64,000 nucleotides of DNA, taken from PCRC01 sp017848435 (lineage in GTDB: Bacteria; Pseudomonadota; Gammaproteobacteria; Burkholderiales; Burkholderiaceae_C). The notes below the pieces were generated by a model. It was not told where the DNA came from, did no database searches, and saw only the letters and a list, made by a program, of their open reading frames with translations. Numbering within the stretch: position 1 is the first letter of the stretch; each line of letters starts with the position of its first letter. The position numbers were made by a program, and so were the translations under genes. Positions 53,909-63,506 of this stretch are shown in pieces. The stretch covers positions 2,728,001 to 2,792,000 of the forward strand of contig OZ260072.1 of assembly GCA_965284315.1 (NCBI GenBank). The letters run 5' to 3'.

Positions 53909-56797
53909 ATGAGCGAATCTTCGCCTTCCAAACCGTCGCAAGCGTCGGTCTATCAAGCCTATTCGGCCAACACATACCTCTTCGGTGGCAATGCGCCCTA
54001 CGTGGAAGAGATGTATGAAAACTACCTGAGCAACCCTGGCAGCGTGCCGGACAACTGGCGCGAGTATTTCGACGCGTTGCAGCACGTGCCCGCAGTGGAT
54101 GGCACCAACAGCCGCGACGTTCCGCACCAGCCCGTCATCAACGCCTTTGCCGACCGCGCCAAGCAGGGCGTGAGCCGTGTGGTGGTGGCCAGCCCCGATC
54201 CCGAAATGGGCCGCAAGCGCACGGCCGTGCAGCAGCTGATTGCCGCCTACCGCAACGTCGGTGCACGCTGGGCCGACCTGGACCCCCTCAAACGCGTCGA
54301 GCGGCCCTACATTCCCGAGTTGGACCCAGCGTTCTACGGTTTCAGCGACGCCGACCAAGAGGCCGTGTTCGACACCAGCAACACGTTCTTCGGCAAAGAA
54401 ACCATGAGCCTGCGCGAGTTGCTGAACGCGCTGCGCGAGACCTACTGCGGCACCATTGGCGCCGAGTACATGTACATCACCGACCAGAACCAAAAACGCT
54501 GGTGGCAAGAAAAACTGGAGTCGGTGCGGACCAACCCCCAGTTCACTGCAGACAAGAAAAAGCACATCCTTGACCGTTTGACTGCGGCCGAAGGTCTGGA
54601 GCGCTTCTTGCACACCAAGTACGTCGGGCAGAAGCGCTTTTCTCTGGAGGGCGGTGAAAGCTTCATCGCCTCGATGGACGAGCTGATCAACCAGGCGGGT
54701 GCCAAGGGCGTCAAAGAAATCGTCATTGGCATGGCGCACCGGGGCCGCCTGAACGTGTTGGTCAACACCCTGGGCAAGATGCCCAAAGACCTGTTTGCAG
54801 AGTTTGACCACACCGCGCCAGAAGACCTGCCATCCGGGGATGTGAAGTACCACCAGGGCTTCAGCTCGGACGTGACGTCGCCTGGCGGGCCGGTGCATTT
54901 GACCTTGGCTTTCAACCCTTCGCACCTGGAGATCGTGAATCCGGTGGTTGAGGGTTCGGTACGCGCGCGGATGGACCGTCGCAACGACCCCAATGGCAAG
55001 CAGGTGCTGCCCGTGCTGGTGCATGGCGATGCCGCTTTCGCCGGGCAGGGCGTGGTGATGGAAACGCTGGCGCTGGCCGAAACCCGTGGCTACTCCACTG
55101 GCGGCACGGTGCACCTGGTCATCAACAACCAGATCGGCTTCACCACCTCCGATCCGCGCGACAGCCGTTCGACCCTGTACTGCACCGACGTGGTCAAGAT
55201 GATCGAGGCGCCTGTGCTGCACGTGAACGGGGACGACCCCGAGGCGGTGGTCTTGGCCACCCAACTGGCGTTGGAGTTCCGGTTGGAATTCCAGAAAGAC
55301 GTCGTGGTGGACATCATCTGCTTCCGCAAGCTGGGTCACAACGAGCAGGACACCCCCAGCCTGACCCAGCCGCTGATGTACAAAAAAATTGCGCAGCATC
55401 CGGGCACCCGCAAGCTGTACGCTGACAAGCTGGCCGCCCAGGGACTGGGCGAGACACTCGGCGACGACATGGCCAAGGCCTACCGTGCGGCGTTGGACGA
55501 AGGCCGCCACACGGTGGACCCGGTACTGACCAACTTCAAGAGCCAGTACGCGGTGGACTGGTCACCGTTCCTGGGAAAAAAATGGACGGACGCCGGTGAC
55601 ACCGCCATCCCTCTGGCCGAATGGAAGCGCTTGGCAGAAAAGATCACCACCATCCCTGCCACCGTGACGCCACACCAGTTGGTGAAAAAGGTGTACGACG
55701 ACCGCGCCGCCATGGGGCGTGGCGATATCCCGGTGGACTGGGGCATGGGCGAGCACATGGCATTCGCCTCGCTGGTGGCCAGCGGTTATCCGGTCCGCTT
55801 GTCGGGCGAGGACTGCGGCCGTGGCACCTTCACCCACCGCCATGCGGTGATCCACGACCAGAGCCGGGAGAAATGGGACACCGGCACCTATGTGCCACTC
55901 CAACACGTGACCGAGAACCAGGCACCTTTCGTGGTGATCGACTCCATTCTTTCGGAAGAGGCGGTACTGGCGTTCGAGTACGGCTACGCGTCCAACGATC
56001 CCAATACCCTGGTCATTTGGGAAGCCCAGTTCGGCGACTTCGCCAATGGCGCCCAGGTCGTTATCGACCAGTTCATTGCCTCGGGTGAGGTGAAGTGGGG
56101 CCGTGTCAACGGCATCACCTTGATGCTGCCGCACGGCTACGAAGGGCAGGGCCCTGAGCACAGCTCGGCCCGCCTGGAGCGCTTCATGCAGTTGAGTGCG
56201 GACACCAACATGCAGGTCTGCCAGCCCACCACCGCCAGCCAGATTTTCCACCTGCTGCGCCGACAGATCGTCCGCAACCTGCGCAAGCCGCTGGTCATCA
56301 TGACGCCCAAGTCTTTGCTTCGCAACAAGGACGCGACCTCGCCACTGAGCGAGTTCACCAAGGGCGCGTTCCAGACCGTGATCCCCGAGCACAAGGCGCT
56401 GAAAGCCGAGAAGGTCAAGCGCGTGGTCGCGTGTTCCGGCAAGGTCTACTACGACCTGGTGAAAAAGCGGGAAGAAAAGGGCGCCGACGAGGTGGCCATC
56501 GTGCGCGTGGAACAGCTCTACCCGTTCCCGCACAAGGCCTTTTCCACTGAACTGAAAAAGTACCCGAACGCCACCGAGGTGGTCTGGTGCCAGGACGAAC
56601 CGCAAAACCAGGGGGCATGGTTCTTTGTGCAGCACTACCTGCACGAAAACATGCAGGACGGACAGAAGCTGGGTTACGCCGGACGCGCGGCGTCGGCGTC
56701 GCCTGCGGTGGGGTATTCCCACCTGCACCAGGAGCAGCAAAAAGCGCTGGTGGATGGTGCATTTGGCAAGCTCAAGGGCTTCGTGCTCACCAAGTAA
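53909..56797 (+). CDS. sucA: 2-oxoglutarate dehydrogenase E1 component
   Basis: 962 residues, thiamine diphosphate-dependent E1 of the TCA-cycle oxoglutarate dehydrogenase complex. Recognisable segments: SVYQAYSANTYLFGGNAPYVEE (N-terminal E2-binding part), GMAHRGRLNVLVNTLGK, HLTLAFNPSHLEIVNPV, GDAAFAGQG, and SGEDCGRGTFTHRHAV. ATG at 53909 has ACGGAGG nine bases upstream. sucB follows after 42 bases and lpd after that. Confidence 0.97.
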   Translation: MSESSPSKPSQASVYQAYSANTYLFGGNAPYVEEMYENYLSNPGSVPDNWREYFDALQHVPAVDGTNSRDVPHQPVINAFADRAKQGVSRVVVASPDPEMGRKRTAVQQLIAAYRNVGARWADLDPLKRVERPYIPELDPAFYGFSDADQEAVFDTSNTFFGKETMSLRELLNALRETYCGTIGAEYMYITDQNQKRWWQEKLESVRTNPQFTADKKKHILDRLTAAEGLERFLHTKYVGQKRFSLEGGESFIASMDELINQAGAKGVKEIVIGMAHRGRLNVLVNTLGKMPKDLFAEFDHTAPEDLPSGDVKYHQGFSSDVTSPGGPVHLTLAFNPSHLEIVNPVVEGSVRARMDRRNDPNGKQVLPVLVHGDAAFAGQGVVMETLALAETRGYSTGGTVHLVINNQIGFTTSDPRDSRSTLYCTDVVKMIEAPVLHVNGDDPEAVVLATQLALEFRLEFQKDVVVDIICFRKLGHNEQDTPSLTQPLMYKKIAQHPGTRKLYADKLAAQGLGETLGDDMAKAYRAALDEGRHTVDPVLTNFKSQYAVDWSPFLGKKWTDAGDTAIPLAEWKRLAEKITTIPATVTPHQLVKKVYDDRAAMGRGDIPVDWGMGEHMAFASLVASGYPVRLSGEDCGRGTFTHRHAVIHDQSREKWDTGTYVPLQHVTENQAPFVVIDSILSEEAVLAFEYGYASNDPNTLVIWEAQFGDFANGAQVVIDQFIASGEVKWGRVNGITLMLPHGYEGQGPEHSSARLERFMQLSADTNMQVCQPTTASQIFHLLRRQIVRNLRKPLVIMTPKSLLRNKDATSPLSEFTKGAFQTVIPEHKALKAEKVKRVVACSGKVYYDLVKKREEKGADEVAIVRVEQLYPFPHKAFSTELKKYPNATEVVWCQDEPQNQGAWFFVQHYLHENMQDGQKLGYAGRAASASPAVGYSHLHQEQQKALVDGAFGKLKGFVLTK

Positions 56798-56839
56798 GCC
56801 CAGACCATCCCAGAACACATCCATCACGGAACAAACACC

Positions 56840-58087
56840 ATGGCAATCGTAGAAGTCAAAGTCCCCCAGCTGTCCGAATCTGTGGCCGAAGCCACCATGC
56901 TGCAGTGGAAAAAGAAAGCCGGCGACACCGTCGCCGTTGATGAAATCCTGATCGAGATCGAGACCGACAAGGTTGTGCTCGAAGTGCCCGCACCCTCGGC
57001 GGGTGTGCTGGCCGAGATCGTGGTCGCCGACGGCGCCACGGTGGCGGCCGATCAGTTGATCGCCCGCATCGACACCGATGGCAAAGCGGCCGCTCCTGCT
57101 GCCGCTGCCGTGCCCACCGTCGCAGCCGTTCTTGCCGCCAGCCCGGCGCCAGTGGGCACCGACAAGGCCGGTGTGGCCATGCCGGCAGCCGCCAAGCTGA
57201 TGGCCGATAACCAACTCGCACCCGGCTCGGTGGCGGGCACTGGCAAAGATGGCCGTGTCCTGAAAGGCGATGTGCTCGGCGCGGTGGCGGCAGGCGCTGC
57301 CAAGCCAGCGGCGGCTGCGGTCATTCCGACCGGCGTGCCAGCCACGGCCTTGCCCCATGTCAGCGCGCCGGCCGTCAATCTGGGTGAGCGCCCAGAGCAG
57401 CGCGTGCCGATGAGCCGTTTGCGTGCCCGTGTGGCCGAACGCTTGCTGCAGTCGCAGTCCACCAATGCCATTCTGACCACCTTCAACGAGGTCAACATGG
57501 CTCCGGTGATGGAAATGCGCAAGAAGTTCCAGGAGAAGTTCGAGAAGGAGCATGGCGTCAAGATCGGGTTCATGAGCTTCTTCGTCAAGGCGGCGGTGCA
57601 TGCGCTCAAGAAGTTCCCGGTGCTGAACGCGTCGGTGGACGGCAGCGACATCGTGTACCACGGCTACTTTGACATCGGCATTGCCGTCGGTTCACCCCGT
57701 GGCCTGGTGGTGCCCATCCTGCGCAACGCGGACCAGATGAGCTTTGCCGACATCGAGAAGAAGATTGCCGAGTACGGTGCCAAGGCCCGCGACGGCAAGC
57801 TGGGCATTGAGGAAATGACCGGTGGCACCTTCTCCATCAGCAACGGTGGTACGTTTGGTTCCATGCTGTCCACACCCATCATCAACCCGCCACAGAGTGC
57901 GATTCTGGGCGTGCATGCCACCAAGGACCGTGCCGTGGTGGAGAACGGCCAGGTGGTGGTGCGTCCAATCAACTACCTCGCCATGAGCTACGACCACCGC
58001 ATCATCGACGGCCGCGAAGCCGTGCTGGGCCTGGTTGCGATGAAAGAGGCGCTGGAAGATCCCGCCCGTTTGCTGTTTGACATTTGA
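56840..58087 (+). CDS. sucB: Dihydrolipoyllysine-residue succinyltransferase (E2)
   Basis: 415 residues. N-terminal lipoyl domain with lipoylated Lys in IETDKVVLEV (about residue 43), Ala-rich hinge, peripheral subunit-binding domain (PAAAKLMADNQLAPG, GKDGRVLKGDVLG), and a catalytic acyltransferase core ending MSYDHRIIDGREAV with active-site His. Second subunit of the oxoglutarate dehydrogenase complex. Confidence 0.97.
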   Translation: MAIVEVKVPQLSESVAEATMLQWKKKAGDTVAVDEILIEIETDKVVLEVPAPSAGVLAEIVVADGATVAADQLIARIDTDGKAAAPAAAAVPTVAAVLAASPAPVGTDKAGVAMPAAAKLMADNQLAPGSVAGTGKDGRVLKGDVLGAVAAGAAKPAAAAVIPTGVPATALPHVSAPAVNLGERPEQRVPMSRLRARVAERLLQSQSTNAILTTFNEVNMAPVMEMRKKFQEKFEKEHGVKIGFMSFFVKAAVHALKKFPVLNASVDGSDIVYHGYFDIGIAVGSPRGLVVPILRNADQMSFADIEKKIAEYGAKARDGKLGIEEMTGGTFSISNGGTFGSMLSTPIINPPQSAILGVHATKDRAVVENGQVVVRPINYLAMSYDHRIIDGREAVLGLVAMKEALEDPARLLFDI

Positions 58088-58096
58088 GGCGCTGAC

Positions 58097-59524
58097 ATGA
58101 GCAAACAATTTGACGTGATCGTCATCGGTGGCGGTCCTGGTGGTTACATTGCGGCCATCCGTGCCGCGCAATTGGGCCAAAGCGTGGCCTGCATCGACGA
58201 GTGGAAGAACAGCAAGGGTGGTCCTGCACCCGGTGGCACCTGCACCAACGTCGGCTGCATTCCTTCCAAGGCGCTGCTGCAGTCGTCCGAGCACTACGAC
58301 CATGCCAGCCACCACTTTGCCGACCATGGCATCTCGGTGTCCGGCCTGGGTCTGGACGTGGCCAAAATGCTGGCCCGCAAAGACACCGTGGTGAAGCAAA
58401 ACAACGACGGCATCCTGTACCTCTTCAAGAAGAACAAGATCGCCTTTTTCCATGGCCGCGGTTCGTTCGTCAAAGCGGTGGATGGTGGCTACGAGATCAA
58501 GGTGACGGGGGCAGCCGAGGAGTTGCTGGTCGGCAAGCACATCGTTGTGGCCACCGGCTCCAATGCCCGGGCTTTGCCCGGCACGCCGTTCGACGAAGAG
58601 ACCATTTTGTCGAACGACGGCGCCTTGCGCATCGGCGGTGTGCCCAAGAAGCTGGGCTTGATCGGCTCCGGCGTCATTGGCCTGGAAATGGGTTCGGTCT
58701 GGCGGCGTCTGGGTGCCGAAGTCACCATCCTCGAAGGGCTGCCCACTTTCCTTGGTGCGGTGGACGAACAGATTGCCAAGGAGGCGCACAAGGCCTTCAC
58801 CAAGCAAGGTCTGAAGATTGAACTCGGCGTGAAAGTCGGGGACATCAAGGCGTCGAAGAAGGGCGTCAGCGTGGCCTATGCCAACGCCAAGGGCGAGGCC
58901 GTGACGCTGGAAGTGGACAAGCTGATCGTGTCGATTGGCCGTGTGCCCAACACCATTGGTCTGGCAGCCGACGCCGTGGGCCTGAAACTGGACGAGCGTG
59001 GTGCCATTGTGGTGGACGATGCCTGCAAGACCAACCTGCCCGGCGTCTGGGCGGTGGGTGATGTGGTGCGTGGCCCGATGCTGGCGCACAAGGCCGAAGA
59101 AGAGGGCGTGGCCGTGGCCGAGCGCATCGCCGGTCAACACGGCCATGTGAACTTCAACACCATTCCCTGGGTGATCTACACCAGCCCTGAAATTGCCTGG
59201 GTCGGCCAGACCGAGCAGCAACTCAAGGCGGCTGGCGTGAAGTACAAGGCCGGCAGCTTCCCGTTCCTGGCCAACGGCCGCGCACGGGCACTGGGCGACA
59301 CCACTGGCATGGTCAAGATGCTGGCCGATGCGGCGACGGATGAAATTCTGGGCGTGCACATCGTTGGTCCACAGGCCAGTGAGTTGATTGCGGAAGCCGT
59401 CGTGGCCATGGAGTTTCGTGCCAGCAGCGAAGACATCGCACGCATTTGCCATGCCCACCCATCCCTGAGCGAGGCGACGAAAGAAGCGGCGCTGGCGGTG
59501 GACAAACGCACGCTCAATTTCTAA
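58097..59524 (+). CDS. lpdA: Dihydrolipoyl dehydrogenase (E3)
   Basis: 475-residue FAD disulfide oxidoreductase reoxidising the lipoyl group. GGGPGGYIAAIRAAQLG (FAD), redox pair in GGTCTNVGCIPSKALL, second Rossmann LGLIGSGVIGLEMGSVW (NAD), and C-terminal HAHPSLSEATKEAA with catalytic His-Glu. Nine bases after sucB, so E1, E2 and a dedicated E3 form one unit. Confidence 0.97.
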   Translation: MSKQFDVIVIGGGPGGYIAAIRAAQLGQSVACIDEWKNSKGGPAPGGTCTNVGCIPSKALLQSSEHYDHASHHFADHGISVSGLGLDVAKMLARKDTVVKQNNDGILYLFKKNKIAFFHGRGSFVKAVDGGYEIKVTGAAEELLVGKHIVVATGSNARALPGTPFDEETILSNDGALRIGGVPKKLGLIGSGVIGLEMGSVWRRLGAEVTILEGLPTFLGAVDEQIAKEAHKAFTKQGLKIELGVKVGDIKASKKGVSVAYANAKGEAVTLEVDKLIVSIGRVPNTIGLAADAVGLKLDERGAIVVDDACKTNLPGVWAVGDVVRGPMLAHKAEEEGVAVAERIAGQHGHVNFNTIPWVIYTSPEIAWVGQTEQQLKAAGVKYKAGSFPFLANGRARALGDTTGMVKMLADAATDEILGVHIVGPQASELIAEAVVAMEFRASSEDIARICHAHPSLSEATKEAALAVDKRTLNF

Positions 59525-59531
59525 GCGGTTG

Positions 59532-60629
59532 ATGAGCGTCCGCGCGGCTTACCAGGCGGAATTGGCCGCGCGGGGTTACCAGAGCGACCCGGCGCAATTG
59601 CGCGCCGTGGAAGAACTGGAACGCTGCGCTGGCGAATGGGCCAATTTCAAGGAGCAGCGTTCCAATGCGTTCAAGAAGCTGATCAACCGGCCGGCCATTC
59701 CGCGTGGTGTCTACATGCACGGTGGCGTTGGGCGCGGCAAAAGCTTTCTGATGGAGTGCTTCTACAGCGCCGTGCCGCTGAAGCGCAAGACCCGGCTGCA
59801 TTTTCACGAGTTCATGCGCGAAGTGCACCGGGAATTGCACGAGTTGCAGGGCACGGTGAACCCACTGGACGAATTGGGCAAACGCATCGCCAAACGCTAC
59901 CGTCTGCTGTGTTTTGACGAGTTCCATGTGGCCGACATCACCGATGCAATGATCCTGCACCGGCTGCTGGCGGCGCTGTTTGACAACGGTGTGGGTTTTG
60001 TCACCACGTCCAACTTCAAACCCGATGACCTGTACCCCAATGGCCTGCACCGCAGCCGCATCCTGCCAGCCATCGCGCTGCTGAATGCCAATCTGGCGGT
60101 GGTCAACGTCGACAACGGCACCGACTACCGTCGCCGCACCCTGGAGCAACTGCGGCTATACCACACCCCTCTCGGCGCAGAGGCCGATGCCGAAATGACC
60201 GATGCGTTCAACCGGCTGGCCGAGTCGCCCGACGAGAACCCGGTGCTGCACATCGAAGCGCGCGAGATCAAGGCCCGGCGCCTCGCAGGCGGCGTGGTCT
60301 GGTTCGACTTCAAGTCCTTGTGTGGTGGCCCGCGCTCGCAGAACGACTATCTGGAGATCGCCGCCCAGTTTCACACCGTGCTGTTGAGCAACGTGCCGCA
60401 CATGCCGGTGCGCATGGCTTCCGAGGCGCGGCGCTTCACCTGGCTGGTGGACGTGTTGTACGACCGGCGTGTCAAACTCATCTTGTCTGCCGAGGTGGCG
60501 CCCGAGGGCCTGTACACCGATGGTCCCTTGGCGCACGAGTTTCCCCGTACCGTTTCCCGCCTCAATGAAATGCAATCGGCTGAATTCCTTGCGCTTGAGC
60601 GCCGCACTGTCGACACCGCACTGACATGA
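59532..60629 (+). CDS. zapE: ZapE/AFG1-family ATPase
   Basis: 365 residues, ATG at 59532. AFG1-like P-loop ATPase: Walker A GGVGRGKS (residues 64-71), Walker B RLLCFDEFHVADI, FVTTSNFKPDDLYPNGLHR (sensor region). In E. coli ZapE binds the Z-ring during stress. Position after lpd is common in Burkholderiales. Stop overlaps the next gene (ATGA). Confidence 0.94.
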   Translation: MSVRAAYQAELAARGYQSDPAQLRAVEELERCAGEWANFKEQRSNAFKKLINRPAIPRGVYMHGGVGRGKSFLMECFYSAVPLKRKTRLHFHEFMREVHRELHELQGTVNPLDELGKRIAKRYRLLCFDEFHVADITDAMILHRLLAALFDNGVGFVTTSNFKPDDLYPNGLHRSRILPAIALLNANLAVVNVDNGTDYRRRTLEQLRLYHTPLGAEADAEMTDAFNRLAESPDENPVLHIEAREIKARRLAGGVVWFDFKSLCGGPRSQNDYLEIAAQFHTVLLSNVPHMPVRMASEARRFTWLVDVLYDRRVKLILSAEVAPEGLYTDGPLAHEFPRTVSRLNEMQSAEFLALERRTVDTALT

Positions 60630-61246
60630 ACAAACACCTGCTGGCTTGTTGTTTGTGGTTGGCAGGTGCCTGTCTGGCCCAGGTGCCGTCTGGCCCCGTG
60701 TCCAACGACACTGAAGCCAGGACACGGATTGCGCGTGACCGCGCCGAGGCGAATGCCCGCTTTGCGGCGCAGGAAAAGCAGTGTTACCAGAGGTTCGCGG
60801 TCAACGACTGCCTGGACAACGCCAGAAGGCTGCGCCGGCAGTCGCTGGGCGTGCTGTCGCGGGAAGAAATGGGGCTGAACGAGGCCCGGCGCCGCCAGAC
60901 CAGTGCAGCGCGCCAGCGCGAGCTTGAAGAAAAATCCCATGCCGAAACCGAGCGTCAGGTGCAGAGCCGCAAGGGCAGGGCGCAGCCGCCGGATGGCAAG
61001 CGCAACCACTCGGCAGGCTGGCAGCAACTGACGCCACCGGCAGACGGCGCCTCGGCCCCTTCACCACAGCCAGCTCCGCCACACCGCGCCAAGCCGAAGA
61101 AGCCAGGCCCCACCACGGCCGAAGTGACCGAAGCCGAGCGCCGGTTTCAGGAAAAGCAACTGGAAGCCGCGAAGCACCGCGATGACCTCGCGCGAAAACA
61201 CGCGCAGCGCAAAAAGCCGCCAGCCGCGCCCTTGCCAGTGCCATGA
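60626..61246 (+). CDS. Exported hypothetical protein
   Basis: 206 residues. Signal peptide MNKHLLACCLWLAGACLAQ, then a helical region with two cysteines (CYQRFAVNDCLDNARR, about residues 53-62) that could form a disulfide, and a basic coiled-coil tail with a Pro-rich break (about 135-165). No named family recognised; similar small exported proteins are common next to zapE in Comamonadaceae (memory). Translationally coupled to zapE. Confidence 0.7.
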   Translation: MNKHLLACCLWLAGACLAQVPSGPVSNDTEARTRIARDRAEANARFAAQEKQCYQRFAVNDCLDNARRLRRQSLGVLSREEMGLNEARRRQTSAARQRELEEKSHAETERQVQSRKGRAQPPDGKRNHSAGWQQLTPPADGASAPSPQPAPPHRAKPKKPGPTTAEVTEAERRFQEKQLEAAKHRDDLARKHAQRKKPPAAPLPVP

Positions 61247-61268
61247 GTTCCGGCGACTTCGGACCGAC

Positions 61269-61472
61269 TTGACCACCAACCTGCATTCACCCCAACGCCA
61301 GCTGATCGAGCTGCAGATGGCGCACGCCGACCTGGATGCGTTGATCGACCATGCCGCATCGACCACGCCGCTGGACGAACTGGTGTTGCGCCGCCTGAAG
61401 AAACGACGGCTGTTGTTGCGCGACGACATCCTCCGGTTGGAGCGCAGTCTGCTGCCCCAGGAACCGGCCTGA
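61269..61472 (+). CDS. YdcH-family (DUF465) small protein
   Basis: 67 residues using the TTG at 61269; no ATG is closer in frame and a longer frame would run into the preceding gene. Antiparallel-helix sequence IELQMAHADLDALIDHAAS and LDELVLRRLKKRRLLLRDDI fits DUF465. Function unknown in the family. Nine bases before dinG. Confidence 0.75.
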   Translation: MTTNLHSPQRQLIELQMAHADLDALIDHAASTTPLDELVLRRLKKRRLLLRDDILRLERSLLPQEPA

Positions 61473-61481
61473 CCCTGTGCC

Positions 61482-63506
61482 ATGAACCTCGAGCAGCAGG
61501 TCGGACAGGCGTTTTCCGCAGACGGCGTGTTGGCGCGCCACAACCCCGGCTTTCAACCCCGCCAGGCGCAAACCGACATGGCGTTGGCCGTTGCGCAGAC
61601 CATCGACACCGGTGGCGCGCTGGTGGCCGAGGCGGGTACAGGAGTGGGCAAGACCTTCTCTTACCTGGTGCCAGCCCTGCTGAGTGGTTTGACGGTGCTG
61701 GTCTCTACCGCCACCAAGACGCTGCAGGACCAGCTGTACGGCCGCGACCTGCCCGGCCTGATCAAGGCCTTCGGTTTGCCGGTGCGACTGGCATTGCTCA
61801 AAGGGCGTGGCAGCTACCTGTGTCTGCACCGCATGCACAACGCCCACCATGAGGGCCTGTTGCCCGATGCCACGGCTGTGCGCACCCTGCAGCGTGTGGT
61901 GCACTGGGCCCAGGCCACCACCACCGGGGACCTGGCCGAAATGCCCGACCTGGACGAGCGCTCGCCGGTGATCCCATTGGTGACCTCCACCCGTGACAAC
62001 TGCCTTGGCACGCCCTGCCCGCAGCACCGGACTTGCCATGTCAACCGGGCCCGCCGGGAGGCGATGGCGGCCGACCTTGTGGTGGTCAACCACCATTTGT
62101 TTTTTGCCGACATGGCGGTACGCGAATCCGGTGTGGCCGAGTTGCTGCCCAGTGTGCGGGTGGCGATATTTGACGAGGCCCACCAACTGAACGAGATTGG
62201 TGTCCAGTTCCTGGGCGCACACCTGTCAACCTCACAACTGCTGGACTTGTGCCGTGACCTGCTGGCCACAGGCCTTCAGCAGGCAAGAGGGTTGGCCGAT
62301 TGGGCCGCCGCCGTTGGCGCGGTAGACCGCTGCACGCGCAACCTGCGCCTCGCAGCGGGTCACCGTGCCAACGGCAAATTGCGCTGGACGGGCAGTGCGC
62401 CGGAAGGGGTCGAGCCTGTGCCTTGGGATGCGGCCCTGCAGGCCCTGTCGGGGGCATTGGGAACGGCTGGCGAGGCGCTCGACACCGTGAGTGAGCTTGG
62501 CCCTGATTTTGTGCGCTTGCGCGAGCGGGTGCAGGTGTTTGCCACACGTGTTGAGCAATTTCGGCGGCCTTGTGCGTCAGGCTGCGTGCGCTGGGCTGAG
62601 ACCGGCATGGCGCTGCGCTTGACCGAATCCCCGCTGGACATCGCTGGCGCCATGACGAAGGTATGGCAAGGCACGACAGACCCAGAGACGGCCACGACCG
62701 CCCCCGGCCCGGCTGCCTGGGTATTCACCTCCGCCACATTGGGTGACGATGCACAACTGCGCTGGTTCACCGAACCCTGTGGTCTGGGCCATGCACGCAT
62801 CGCACGTTTTGGCAGCCCGTTCAATTACGCAGAACAGGCCGCGCTGTACGTGCCCAAGGCCATGGCCAAACCCAGCGATGCCGCACACCCGGTGCAGGTG
62901 GCGCAGCTCACTGCCAGTGCGGCCCGCCAACTCGATGGCCGCACCATGGTGCTGACCACCACCCTGCGTGCGCTGCGGCAGATTGGTGCACTGTTGAGAG
63001 AGGACTTCCATGCACATGGGGGCCCGGAAGTTCTGGTGCAGGGTGAAATGCCCAAGCGGCGCTTGATCGAGCGCTTCAGGGCGGCGGCGTTGCCTGGCGC
63101 GACCGGTTGCGTGATGGTGGCCTCAGCGTCTTTTTGGGAGGGGGTGGATCTGCCAGGAGAGGCGCTGCAACTGGTCGTGATCGACAAGTTGCCATTCCCG
63201 CCGCCGGGTGATCCGTTGGTGGAAGCACGCACCCAGCGGCTGGAGGCCGAAGGCCGAAGCCCCTTCAACGATTATTTTGTGCCTGAAGCGGCGGTGATGC
63301 TGAAGCAGGGTGCCGGACGGTTGATCCGCACGCTCAGCGATGCCGGTGTGCTGGTGGTGTGCGACCCCCGGTTGGCGACAATGGGCTATGGCCGGCGACT
63401 GGTGGCCGCGTTGCCGCCAATGCGGCGGCTGGCCAACGGTCAGGAACTGGACGAGGCGCTGAACGCGCTCAGAACAGCTTCCACCACGGGCTCTTGCTGG
63501 TCTTGA
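61482..63506 (+). CDS. DinG/YoaA-type ATP-dependent DNA helicase
   Basis: 674 residues, superfamily 2 XPD-like 5'-3' helicase. Walker A AGTGVGKT (51-58), DEAH box IFDEAHQL, and an Fe-S cluster set of four Cys in YLCLHRM plus CLGTPCPQHRTC. Motif VI region GAGRLIRTLSDAGVL. Length and lack of an exonuclease domain fit YoaA/DinG. YoaA aids replication-fork repair in E. coli. The last 38 bases overlap the 3' end of bamD on the other strand. Confidence 0.93.
   Translation: MNLEQQVGQAFSADGVLARHNPGFQPRQAQTDMALAVAQTIDTGGALVAEAGTGVGKTFSYLVPALLSGLTVLVSTATKTLQDQLYGRDLPGLIKAFGLPVRLALLKGRGSYLCLHRMHNAHHEGLLPDATAVRTLQRVVHWAQATTTGDLAEMPDLDERSPVIPLVTSTRDNCLGTPCPQHRTCHVNRARREAMAADLVVVNHHLFFADMAVRESGVAELLPSVRVAIFDEAHQLNEIGVQFLGAHLSTSQLLDLCRDLLATGLQQARGLADWAAAVGAVDRCTRNLRLAAGHRANGKLRWTGSAPEGVEPVPWDAALQALSGALGTAGEALDTVSELGPDFVRLRERVQVFATRVEQFRRPCASGCVRWAETGMALRLTESPLDIAGAMTKVWQGTTDPETATTAPGPAAWVFTSATLGDDAQLRWFTEPCGLGHARIARFGSPFNYAEQAALYVPKAMAKPSDAAHPVQVAQLTASAARQLDGRTMVLTTTLRALRQIGALLREDFHAHGGPEVLVQGEMPKRRLIERFRAAALPGATGCVMVASASFWEGVDLPGEALQLVVIDKLPFPPPGDPLVEARTQRLEAEGRSPFNDYFVPEAAVMLKQGAGRLIRTLSDAGVLVVCDPRLATMGYGRRLVAALPPMRRLANGQELDEALNALRTASTTGSCWS

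Noticed and set aside
55562..57661. Antisense open frame of about 700 codons opposite sucA/sucB
   Set aside because: His-rich shadow of two clear TCA-cycle genes; no independent support.
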